Assembly: GCA_015501055.1 (NCBI GenBank)
Contig: JADNYV010000131.1
Span: forward strand, 1 to 64,000
Direction: 5' to 3'
Source of the DNA: Mucidula mucida
Taxonomy: Eukaryota; Basidiomycota; Agaricomycetes; Agaricales; Physalacriaceae
DNA length: 64,000 nucleotides
In this document: in pieces, positions 1 to 9,157 of the stretch
Layout: every line of letters begins with the position of its first letter
Numbering within the stretch: the first letter of the stretch is position 1
Position numbers and translations under genes: made by a program
Notes under the pieces: generated by a model
What the model was told of the DNA's origin: nothing
What the model saw: only the letters and a program-made list of their open reading frames with translations
The model's database searches: none

Positions 1-61
1 ACTCCTTAAGTTCTTGCTGTGGTACCTGGTTGAGTCATGTGGCTATAGTCAGTCGCTAACA
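1..61 (+). mobile_element. 3' end of a 5' LTR (element A)
   Basis: These bases match the last part of the complete LTR at 4386-4916 and end with the same GTCGCTAACA, so this is the right end of the 5' LTR of Ty3/gypsy element A. The rest of the LTR lies outside the window. The internal region starts at 62. Confidence 0.85.
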
Positions 62-63
62 GA

Positions 64-74
64 AGATCAGAACT
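64..74 (+). promoter_or_regulatory. putative self-primer binding site of element A
   Basis: AGATCAGAACT lies 2 nt after the LTR end. It is complementary at 10 of 11 positions to AGTTCCGATCT in the family LTR (4800-4810), which sits about 30 nt after the TATA box, where the transcript should start. No tRNA-type TGG primer site is present. The arrangement fits the self-priming known for Tf1/sushi-type Ty3 elements. The assignment is inferred from complementarity and position. Confidence 0.55.
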
Positions 75-265
75 ACTCTCAACCACCTACCACACACTCC
101 TGATCGTCAATCAACACTTCGCTGTTTGATCATCGTACATTTTCTTATTCCCTTTCCTGTTTACAGATCAACGGATTTCTAATCCCAGTGCACGTCCACA
201 TACATGTGTATTGGTCCTAGTAGTGGCGGCTAACAGTTAGAGATAACTGCCTTGGGTGCTGGAAG

Positions 266-920
266 TAGGGATGTGCGCCGTACCGTTACGGGTACGGCCG
301 TAAGTTGCCCACCTGTATTCAGTTTACGGCCGTAAGATACAGTCCGTAACGGCTGAAACACAGCCGTAGTGTGGTGTTTAGTTATAAATATCGAGAGTTA
401 TTAACCTGTCAGTATGTAGTTAGTTTTTCTCAATGTGTGGATAAGTTGACAAGTCACCTTTGGGCCCGAAAGGAGCCTACTTCAGCCATTACCACTGAAA
501 GACAGTCATTCAGGCAGCTTCAATGCTCAAACACTGCACCAGAAAAGTTGATTCATGTCCTTTGATGTTTTCCGGACAGTAAATGGGTGGTCCGGGAGGC
601 CAAATGCACCGAGAATGTTGTTGTTCATCAACAAGATGGTCCACATGGTAGGTGTCCCGATTGGGACAAGCCATCGCTGGCAAGGTTTTCAAGCGACATC
701 CACAACACATTTCAGCCAGCATCAGATTATATTTGTCCTTGGTACTCTACATGAGGGGTCTGCTACTGGATGGATAGCGATTTGAAGATGATCTGACCCC
801 ACCAGGTGAGTGACCGTATCACGGCCGTATGACCAATCCGTTGACCGTACTCCATGATTGCTCACGGTACGGGTACCGTAACCCGTATGCACCGTACATA
901 CAGTACGGCGCACATCCCTA
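266..920. mobile_element. hAT-type non-autonomous element (655 bp)
   Basis: The element starts TAGGGATGTGCGCCGTAC and ends in its inverse, ...GTACGGCGCACATCCCTA, giving terminal inverted repeats of about 18 bp. It is flanked by a perfect 8-bp duplication, GCTGGAAG (258-265 and 921-928). The empty site is visible in element B near 5110. An 8-bp duplication with a TAGGG-type end is typical of the hAT superfamily. Inside are many copies of the palindrome TACGGCCGTA near both ends, and no convincing gene. It inserted into the leader of element A. Confidence 0.88.
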
Positions 921-1323
921 GCTGGAAGTAGCCGCTCTAACGAGAACAAACTTTTGGCAGTTGCACTTCAGTGGGCGCTGTTTACGGGTCAACCCCCGTT
1001 CCCAGGAAAACTTTGGCTTACCTCACACCAGAGGGACGTTGGCTGGGCAATTGCAAACTTGTGACAAGCTCTTGGGCTCCGTAGATACATAGTCAGTAGT
1101 CAGTAAAAAAAGCGTAGACAGTTACAATACCTACCTACTTTACTTACCCTATAATACACATCATCATTCCCCACCCTACCAAGTCCTGGATTCTATTTCA
1201 GATCTAGGCAATTCCCCCTTATTCATCCAAACCTCTATCCCCTCACCCGTTTCATCCAAACCCGCATCACCCATATCCCCACTTTCACCCTTTCACTCTC
1301 TGATCCCATCACCCCGATTCACC

Positions 1324-2238
1324 ATGTCTAACGAAGCATCCAAACCCGCTCATCATGCCAATGTTGAACCTAAAGGCCAATCCCTTGTCAACAAACCTTA
1401 CGACTATGACGGAGACAAGACCAAGTACAAGAGCTGGTGGCGATCAATGTTCACATACATCCGTGACAAGAAGAACAACATCATATCTGACTCCAAAACA
1501 ATCAATGTTGTTCTCTCCTACATCCGAGGAGATCACCTCAATGCATGGGTCCAGAACTACATGGATCAGAACTTCGACGAGGAAGAAGAGGAATGGACAG
1601 TCTCCTGGATGGAGTTCAAGGAGCATCTGAAGGAGCAATTTGTGGATTCCAACCTCGCGCGCGACGCGCAAGATCAGATCAAGCGGTTGCGCCAGGGGCA
1701 AGACACCGCTCAAGACTTTTCCCAGAAGTTTGAGATCCTGCTCACTCAGGCAGGATATTCAAAGGATGACACATATGTTGTGCGTCTTCTCAAGACCAAC
1801 ATCAACGAGAAGATCATTGATCAGATCTATAGCAGCCGAGATGGGTTGCTGGAGAAATACAAGGATTGGAAGACACAGATCATCCAGATTGATCAGTTGT
1901 GGAGAAGGCGGATGGCGAGCAAAAGGCCTGGTATGCAGTCCCGGCCCCAAGCTCCGCAGGCGGCTACATCAAGAGCCAACCCTACGAACCCACCCCCAAC
2001 ACCAATCACACAACAAGATGCCACCGGCGTTACCTATGGAGGAGCCGGCAGGCCAATGGACATTGACAACGCACATTGAAGAGGACTTTGCTTCAGCTGT
2101 GGCAAACACGGCCATGTCAGCAGGTTCTGTCCCAAGAAGGGTCGACCTCAGACGATTCGGGGTCTATGGACCGAAATGAACAACGAGGAGAAGAAGAAGT
2201 TGGCCAAAGAGTTGGGTTTTGCGAAGCTCTCGCAGTAG
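1324..2238 (+). pseudogene. gag: gag of element A (one nonsense codon)
   Basis: Capsid/nucleocapsid gene of the retrotransposon, 304 codons, from the ATG at 1324 shared with B and C. The capsid-like helical part is followed by a Pro/Gln-rich linker and one zinc knuckle of CX2CX4HX4C type (CFSCGKHGHVSRFC) near residues 256-270. A TGA at 2077-2079 (codon 252), just before the zinc knuckle, replaces CGA or CAA of the other copies, so the protein would lose its RNA-binding tail. Downstream of this stop the frame is open to the natural TAG at 2236-2238. The predicted gag-pol frameshift heptamer lies 15 nt before that stop. Confidence 0.88.
2214..2220 (+). other. predicted -1 ribosomal frameshift site, GGGTTTT
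   Basis: In the gag frame the bases read G GGT TTT, a canonical X XXY YYZ slippery heptamer. Pol is open in exactly the -1 frame and gag stops 15 nt downstream (TAG 2236-2238). The same heptamer is kept in element C at 60,620-60,626 (minus strand). Slippage here would give a Gag-Pol fusion. A downstream pseudoknot was not established. Confidence 0.6.
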
Positions 2239-4384
2239 ACGCAGTCCTGCCGGAGCATTTGCCAAGGGAAGAATTATCAGATGCAGAATCTATTTATAGT
2301 ACTGGTACTAAGGCATCTAAAATATCATCGACAATTTTACCACCAAAACCTGCGAAAGAAAGATACGAACCAAACACGCCTGAGTGGGTTGCACAAAGGC
2401 TAAGAGAGAACGAAGTGCCGAGAGCAGTGGGAATTTTGAGAGCATGGATGCCGGAGCGGAGAGAGAGAGAAGCAATGGAAGAGAAGGTGATGGCAATCAG
2501 AGCGTTGACAAAGGAAGCTGCGGTAGAAGTTGTAACGGAGTTAAAAAAGTCGAGGAAGTATATCCGGGGAACAAAGGGGCAGGACATGAAACTCCGAGTA
2601 ACCATAGAGAGCGTACACACAGGCTCTGAATGGGAAACAAGTGCCCTTCTCGACAGTGGAGCAACGGGTCCTTGTGTCAATAAAGAATTCGTTGAGAAGA
2701 ACGGACTCCCGATCAAGGAGTTACCGGTCAAGCTTCCTGTCTACAATGTGGATGGAACCCTAAACGAGGGAGGGGCAATCAAGGGTTTTGTGGAGGTCCG
2801 GATGAAGATTGGTGATCATGCCGAAAAGATTGAGTTGGCCATTACCAACCTTGGCAAAACAAGTATCTTTTTGGGGCTAGATTGGCTACGATATCACAAC
2901 CCCACGATTAACTGGACGGAATCCACGTTGACTTTTAATCAATGCCCAGACCGTTGCGGCTATCTACCTGAGTATGACTTGCCAGAAGACGAAGGAGAAG
3001 ATGTAGAAGAGAAGCTGGAGGAGGGAGAGCAGTTGTTTTGGATGGACTGGGACAACTATCGCAAAAGCGGTGAAAAGCTGAGATCACGACAGCCTTCATC
3101 CGCTGCTGCACCTTACATTGAGGAATTCTCCGATGTATTTAGCAAGGCGGACTTTGACAAGCTACCGGAGCGAAGACCCTGGGATCACGTGATAGAACTC
3201 ACGCCTGGTTCCAAACTGGTTGACTGCAAGGTTTATCCCCTTAGCCCATCTGAGCAGAAGGCGTTAGATGAGTTCCTGGAAGAAAACATACGCACAGGAC
3301 GTATACGGCCATTAATTTCACCTATGGCGTCAACAATCTTCTTTGTCAAAAAGAAGGACGGAAGCCTTCGGCCAGTACAGGATTACTGTAGTGTTTCAAC
3401 CGCAAATTCACATAACGGGTCACGGGGGTCTTTGAAGTGAAGCTATATATACATCATAACGGGTCACGGACCACTTTGGTCAGGCACGAGCCTTCAAATA
3501 AGGAAATTTCAGGTCCCGCTATAAGCAGAACTGTCCAAAAAAGGCAATTTAAGGGTCTGTGAAGCTGTTTGCTGTAACTTCAGACCATAATGGGTCACAG
3601 GCTGTGAAGTTACGGTCGAAACGCTACAGTATCGGAAGTTGAACAACATGACAATCAAGAACCAATACCCCTTGCCGTTGATCCAGGAGCTTATTGACAA
3701 GTTGAAGGGAGCGAAGTGGTTTACAAAGATGGATGTCCAATGGGGTTACAATAACATTCGGATCAAAGATGGTGATGAGTGGAAAGTGGTGTTTAGAACA
3801 AACGGGGGGCTGTTCGAACCCTTGGTAATGTTCTTTGGACTCACAAACTCGCCGGCAACATTCCAATCGTTCATGAATCACATCCTGAAAGAGTTGATCA
3901 ATGAAGGACATGTTATAGTTTACTTAGACGACATACTTATTTTTACGAACACGTTGGAAGAACATAGGCATATTGTACGACGAGTACTAGAGATATTGTG
4001 AGTAATTAAGTTGTATTTAAAATCCGAGAAATGTACTTTTGAGGCACATACTGTAGATTACTTAGGAGTTATTGTTGGAGGAGGAGAAGTGAAGATGGAT
4101 CCGGCAAAAGTGGCCGTAGTGAAGGAATGGAAGGAGCCGACGAAGAAGAAGGAAGTGCAGTCATTTTTGGGCTTCTGCAACTTCTACCGATGTTTCATCC
4201 GGGGATTTGCGGGAGTAGCAAAGCCATTGACATTGCTAACCGGGAAGGGCGAGTGGATTTGGGGCATGGAGCAGCACGAGTGTACCACACAACAACGGCA
4301 AGTTTTGAGTTGAGGCGGACTCCTCGAACTATGCAAACAGGGCGGTTCTTTCCCAGTTTGTTGACGGAAAATGGAGACCAGTAG
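2221..4384 (+). pseudogene. pol: pol of element A: protease and reverse transcriptase, disrupted
   Basis: The polyprotein is read in the -1 frame after gag. An aspartic protease with the active-site motif LLDSGATG is encoded around 2650, with a later FLGLDWL motif. The reverse transcriptase follows from about 3200, with FFVKKKDGSLRPVQDY before the insertion and YLDD at about 3921-3932. Breaks: a 244-bp MITE at 3386-3629; TGA for CGA near 3998-4000; and a ~45-bp deletion near 4275 that shifts the frame. RNase H and integrase are absent because element B is inserted at 4386. Comparison with element C shows what is missing. Confidence 0.88.
3386..3629 (+). mobile_element. 244-bp TA-flanked MITE, copy 1
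   Basis: The terminal inverted repeats are about 27 bp (CTGTAG(T/C)GTTTC(A/G)ACCG...), and TA flanks both sides (3384-3385 and 3630-3631). Element C shows the empty site in its RT gene, GGATTATCGG. A TA duplication suggests the Tc1/mariner group. Inside are three copies of a CATAA(C/T)GGGTCAC motif and an AT run TATATATA. The family has two further copies of exactly the same length at 32,161 and 41,793. Confidence 0.9.
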
Positions 4385-4385
4385 C

Positions 4386-4916
4386 TGTTATGAATCGTCA
4401 TATTTTCATATTTTCACATCTTATCATATCTTATCGGGGGCCTTGTCTTATCAACCAACGGACTGTTTCATCATCTGTTCCGTCACCGATCATACTCCTG
4501 TTTATTACCGAAGCCGTAATTATGTTGGACATATGCCCAACACATGGATGACATCATACATGCCGACACCTCATGGACTCCCTATTGTATACACACCACC
4601 GACACTCGTAGCACACATGATTGTTTCAGTATTATTACTTACATGCAGTTACTACTCGTATTTAATGGTTTCACGGACTAGTAGCATACAACACTGGGTC
4701 AAGGGCGTGGAGTTATCCCTAGCGGAAACATGTATGGACAAGGAGTCCCAAACACAGGCTTACTAGTATATAAGCAGTAGTGTAGTATCATTGTACTTTA
4801 GTTCCGATCTCGTTTATACACCTGGCCTAGCCTAGTCTTACGAACACGAACACTTTCTTCCTTAAGTTCTTGCTGTGGTACCTGGTTCAGTCTCGTGGCT
4901 TAGTCAGTCGCTAACA
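4386..4916 (+). repeat. 5' LTR of element B (531 bp)
   Basis: The LTR starts TGTTATGAATCG and ends GTCGCTAACA, with the TG...CA ends usual for retroviral integration. Near-identical copies in inverse orientation lie at 55,286-55,815 and 56,136-56,667, with partial copies at 1-61 and 7544-7941. The junction with element A (AGTAGC|TGTTAT) gives a candidate 5-bp target, but the other side is lost. Confidence 0.9.
4767..4774 (+). promoter_or_regulatory. LTR TATA box
   Basis: TATATAAG lies 381 bp into the LTR. A start site about 30 nt downstream would be near 4798-4800, where AGTTCCGATCT begins. That sequence pairs with the primer site after the LTR. The same box is present in the inverse LTRs near 55,430 and 56,280. 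Confidence 0.6.
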
Positions 4917-4918
4917 GA

Positions 4919-4929
4919 AGATCAGAACT
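4919..4929 (+). promoter_or_regulatory. putative self-primer binding site of element B
   Basis: The site is the same AGATCAGAACT sequence at the same 2-nt distance from the LTR end as in element A. It is complementary to the predicted 5' end of the transcript (4800-4810) with one mismatch. Confidence 0.55.
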
Positions 4930-5514
4930 TCTTTCTACCACCTACCACACATCCCTGATCGTCGATCAGCACTTCGCTGTTTGATCATCGCACATTTTCC
5001 CATCCCCTTTCCTGTTTACAGATCGACGGATTCCTAATTCCAGCGCACGTCCGCATACATGTGTATTGGTCCCAGTAGCGCCGGCTAACAGTTAGAGATA
5101 ACTGCCTCGGGTGCTGGAAGTAGCCGCTCTCACAAGAACGAACTTTTGGCAGTTGCACTTCAGTGGGCGCTGTTTACGGGTCAACCCCCGTTCCCAGGAA
5201 AACTTCGGCTTACCTCACACCAGAGGGACGTCGGCTGGGCAATTGCAAACTTGTGACGAGCTCTTGGGCTCCGTAGATACGTAGTCAGTAGTCGGTAAAA
5301 TAGTGTAGACAATTACAATACCTACCTACTTTACTTACCTTATGATACACACCATCATTCCCCACCCTACCAAGTCCTGGATTCTATTTCAGATCTAGGC
5401 AATTCCCCCTTATTCATCCAAACCTCTATCCCCTCACCCGTTTCATCCAAACCCGCATCACCCATATCCCCACTTTCACCCTTTCACTCTCTGATCCCAT
5501 CACCCCGATTCACC

Positions 5515-6391
5515 ATGTCTAACGAAGCATCCAAACCCGCTCATCATGCCAATGTTGAACCTAAAGGCCAATCCCTTGTCAACAAACCTTACGACTATGA
5601 CGGAGACAAGACCAAGTACAAGAGCTGGTGGTGATTAATGTTTACATACATCCGCGACAAAAAGAACAACCTCACATCTGACTCTGAAAGGATTGATGTT
5701 GTTCTCTCCTACATCCAAGGAGATCATGTCAATGCATGGGTCCAGAACTACACGGACCAGAACTTCGACAAGGAAGAAGAGGAATGGACAGTCTCCTGGA
5801 CAGAGTTCAAGGAGCATTTGAAGAAGCGATTTGTGGAGTCCAACCTCGCGCAAGACGCGCAAGACCAGATTGAGCGGTTGCGCCAGGGGTAGGACACCGC
5901 TCAAGATTTTTTCCAGAAGTTCAAGGTTCTGCTTACTCAGGCGGAATACTCGAAGGATGACACATTTGTCGTACAACTTCTCAAGACCAATGTCAACGAG
6001 AAGATTATCGACCAGATCTATGGCAGCCGAGACGGGTTGCCAGAGAAGTACAAGGACTGGAAGGCACAGATCATTCAGATCAATCAGCTGTGGCGAAGGC
6101 GGGCGGCGAGCAAGAGGTCCGGCATGCAGTCCCGGCCTCAAGCTCCGCAGGCGGCTACATCGAGAGCCAACCCTGTGAACCCACCCCCAACGCCGATCAC
6201 ACGACGAGATGTCACCGGTGTTACCTATGAAGGAACCGGCAGGCCGATGGATATCGACAATGCATGTCGAAGAGGACTTTGTTTCAGCTGTGGCAAACAC
6301 GGACATGTCAGCAGGTTCTGTCCAAAGAAGGTTTGACCCCAGACAATTCGGGGTCTATGGACCGAAATGAATGACAAGGAGAAGAAGAAGA
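5515..6391 (+). pseudogene. gag: gag of element B (two nonsense codons, fused to integrase by deletion)
   Basis: It is homologous to the gag of element A from the same ATG context. In-frame stops are TGA at 5632-5634 (CGA in A) and TAG at 5890-5892 (CAA in A). The zinc knuckle CFSCGKHGHVSRFC at about 6280-6325 is intact. At about 6391 the sequence jumps from the gag 3' end to the integrase N-terminal region, so the frameshift heptamer, protease, RT and RNase H are lost. The gag frame then stops within 35 nt. Confidence 0.85.
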
Positions 6392-7543
6392 TTGCAGGGA
6401 AGAGTTATTGGAATGCACCATGATGCACAGCTTGCAGGGCATCCGGAATGATACAAGACCCTCGAATTGATCATACGCACCTATTGGTGGCCTGGAATCA
6501 GCCGAGACGTCCGCAAATACATAGAAGGGTGTCAAAAATGCCAGGCCACAAAGTCACATTGCACGAAGCCGGCTGCACCCCTCCACCCTATTGATGTGCC
6601 AAGCGAGCCATGGGAGGTAGTAGGGACGGACATGATTGGAGAACTGCCGGAATCAGGAGGATACAACACAATCAGCACGTTTGTGGACCATTTCACACAG
6701 CGATTACACATTATACCGACACACACCACTCTGACGTCGGAAGGCATGGCCCGCATCTACCGTGATTGCATCTTCCCCATACATGGGATACCACGACAGA
6801 TGATACATGATTGAGGTCCGCAATATCACTCGCGTTTCATGAAGGAGTTGTACCGGCTGCTGGACATACAAGGAAACTTTACAACGGTGTATCATCCACA
6901 GGCAAATGGGCAGACGGAACGGCTGAACCAAGAGATAGAACATTTCTTACGGTTATTTGTCAACTACCATCAGAACGACTGGCACAAATGGCTACCCTCT
7001 GCTGAATTTGTTTACAATGATCGGGTACACTCAGCAACCAAGGTTACTCCGTTCTTTGCAGACATGGGCAGACACCCCTACAAAGGCACCGCTCCGAAAA
7101 CGGCATCGAGAAATGAGACTGCGCAGGAGTTTGCCGACGGCATGAGGAAGACATGGGATGAAGTGGGGTCAGCATTGAAGATGGCAAAAGAGGACATGAG
7201 ACGGTTTTATGACAGGAAGCGAACAGGGGCAGTAGAGTACAAGGAAGGCAACAAAGTATGGTTGGAAGGGACAAATCTCAGCACGGACCGACCAATGAAG
7301 AAGCTCGATGACAAACGATTCGGGCCGTTCAAAGTGATTAAGAAAGTCGGGACGAGTTCTTACAAGCTCCAGATTCCTCACACATGGAAGAGCATTCATT
7401 CTGTGTTCAATGAAGCCCTGCTGACGCCTTATCACAAGCCCCAGCTTCTGACACAACCCCGAGACACGCGTCTGCCACCGGTGTTGGAAGGTGCCAAACC
7501 GGAATGGGAGGTTGAGAAAGTGGTTAATTCCCGGAAGTACCGC
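6392..7543 (+). pseudogene. pol: integrase of element B (fragment of pol)
   Basis: Translation gives the zinc-binding part (CQKCQATK), the catalytic core with Asp in VGTDMIGELPESGGYN, Glu in the HPQANGQTERLNQE segment, and the C-terminal GPF module (RFGPFKVIKK) near 7315. The middle catalytic Asp segment is broken by TGA at 6812-6814, replacing CGC of element C. Either side of that stop the frame is open. The coding sequence is cut in the linker before the chromodomain (SRKYRG), where an inverted U3 fragment begins. Confidence 0.85.
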
Positions 7544-7941
7544 GGGCTACTGCTTATATACTAGTAAGTCTGTGTTTGGAACTCCTTGTCCATATGTGTT
7601 TCTGCTAGGGTTAACTCCACGCCCTTGACCCAGTGTTGTATGCTACCAGTCTGTGAAACCATTAAATACGAGTGGTAACTGCATGTAAGTAATAATACTG
7701 AAACAACCATGTGTGCTACAAGTGTTGGTGGTGTGTATACAATAGGAAGTCCATGAGATATTGGCATGTATGATGTCATCCATGTGTTGGGTGTGTGTCC
7801 AACATGAGTACGGCTTCGGTAATGAAAAGGAGTATGATTGGTGATGAAACAGATGATGAAACAGTCCATTGGTTGATAAGACAAGGCCCCCGATAAGATA
7901 TGATAAGATGTGAAAATGTAAAAATATGGCGATTCATAACA
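7544..7941 (-). repeat. inverted LTR fragment (U3 only)
   Basis: The fragment matches the family LTR in inverse orientation, from its TG end (rc at 7941) to just past the TATA box. The ~140 bp after the predicted transcription start are missing. It abuts the broken integrase of element B with no intervening sequence. Right of 7941 the sequence (ACTCAGAAG...) is unrelated to the element. Confidence 0.8.
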
Positions 7942-7976
7942 CTCAGAAGAATGTCCGCAATGTTGGCCATGTCAAG

Positions 7977-8573
7977 TAGACCAGGGCGCGAGTGTTGGGT
8001 GTTTAAGTGTACACCCGGGTGCACCCGGCACTCACACCCGGGTGTCGAGTGTTTGGCAGTGGTGAGTAGGGTGTTTGCACGGGTACCCACTCGAGTGCGG
8101 GTGTCTGGCTTTGGGCCAGAGGAGGAGGTCTTGATGGATGCAGGGCGGGAGGAGGAGGAGGACGAGGAGGAGGGGGGAGATGGTGAACCCATTGTTATCA
8201 ATGATGATGATTCTTCGGATGAGGAGTAGTTCTTGCTGTGAGTTTTTCCTTCTGTTCTTAACTGTTTCTGACTTATAGTTTAGATATCTACATATTCAAT
8301 CATTTCTAACTGCTGTAGCGTAGCATTCATACTATAATTTTACATAGTTAATTCTGGACTGACGGACTGATATTGCCAGGCGGGTGTACATGGGTGCACC
8401 CGCCACCCTACCCGAGTGGCAAGACACTCGGGTGCGCGAAACACTTGCGAGTTGGTGCCGCACTCGAGTGCTGCACCCGGGTGTCACTCGAGTGCGGGTG
8501 TCCGGCTCGGAGCTGTGAATGACCCGCTTTAAGAGTGCGAGTGCACCCGAGTGCACACTCGTGCCCAGGTCTA
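7977..8573. mobile_element. hAT-type non-autonomous element (597 bp)
   Basis: The element begins TAGACCAGGGCGCGAGTG and ends CACTCGTGCCCAGGTCTA, giving inverted repeats of about 18 bp with two mismatches. It is flanked by a perfect 8-bp duplication ATGTCAAG (7969-7976 and 8574-8581). The ends are packed with CACTCGAGTG- and CACCCGGGTG-type palindromes. Near 8115-8229 a short open stretch on the plus strand encodes a Glu/Asp-rich tail ending DDDSSDEE. This may be the retained 3' end of a deleted transposase gene, but that is an inference from position and composition. Confidence 0.87.
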
Positions 8574-9157
8574 ATGTCAAGAGGGACGTCTGTTCCATTG
8601 ATTGGTTTGTTGTAGCGGCTGCTGGATACAAACTCTTTGCGAGAGACAGAGCGGCTTGTTCTATTTGAGCAGATGGGTGTCATGGACTGTAAGCTGTTGA
8701 TTTTAGAATAATGGTCGTTGAAGATTACATACATGTAGGATGATTTGGACTGTCAAAGTAGGAATTGCCTAGGCTACATCAAGAGAACATCGATGGTAGA
8801 GAGCAAGGAGTACGTGATCCAAAAATGGACTCCGACGTGTAGTAGGATTCTGTGATGACACGTGGTTACTTACTTACAACTTACGCTGGGGTGAGCGGTT
8901 GCTAGAACTAGCCATACATGGCTTTGGGTCACGCACGATGATGATTTTCGCAGTGCGACTGCAACTTGAATGTGCAATTAGATCTGTACCGCAATCAACA
9001 GGCAATCAAACATTGACAACAGAGCGTATTGCCGTAAACCATGCTTCCCCATTAGGCCCGATGGTCCTTGTTGATGATCACGACACCCCGTGTTCAACAT
9101 ACGGCATTTTGTAGCCTCTTGACCGGTCACCGCGACCATACGGGACTCCTTGAAAGG
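8574..9157. other. intergenic sequence
   Basis: No gene is supported here. The stretch holds the right copy of the ATGTCAAG target duplication and, at 8817-8864, a pair of motifs (ATCCAAAAATGGAC and GATGACACGTG). The same pair lies upstream of the two paralogous genes at 44.5 and 49.4 kb. Confidence 0.6.

Larger units (their letters stand above)
62..4385 (+). mobile_element. Ty3/gypsy chromovirus element A, internal region, decayed
   Basis: This is the internal part of an LTR retrotransposon: leader, gag, then protease and reverse transcriptase. Homologous copies are element B (4386-7543) and element C (56,136-62,046, minus strand). The element is dead. It has stop codons in gag (2077) and RT (about 3998), a ~45-bp deletion near 4275, and two DNA-element insertions (266-920 and 3386-3629). 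Its RNase H, integrase and 3' LTR are missing because element B starts at 4386, directly after the codons for the RT/RNase H junction. The non-coding leader at 929-1323 is shared with B and C and otherwise holds no feature. Confidence 0.9.
4386..7543 (+). mobile_element. Ty3/gypsy element B, internally deleted
   Basis: This is a second copy of the same chromovirus family, inserted in the same orientation into the RT/RNase H junction of element A. It has a complete 5' LTR, leader, gag and integrase. Everything between the gag end and the integrase zinc-binding region is deleted at about 6391. The 3' end is missing: sequence similarity stops in the chromodomain linker at about 7543, where an inverted LTR fragment begins. 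It carries stop codons in gag and integrase, so it codes for no functional protein. Confidence 0.88.

Noticed and set aside
371..949. Several overlapping 60-76-residue open frames on both strands
   Set aside because: They lie inside the 655-bp hAT-type element, are full of its palindromic motifs and have no start context or similarity. Treated as chance.
8332..8734. Open frames of 99 and 108 residues on the minus strand
   Set aside because: Their composition reflects the CACTCGAGTG-type palindromes of the 597-bp element, and they run across its border into unrelated sequence.
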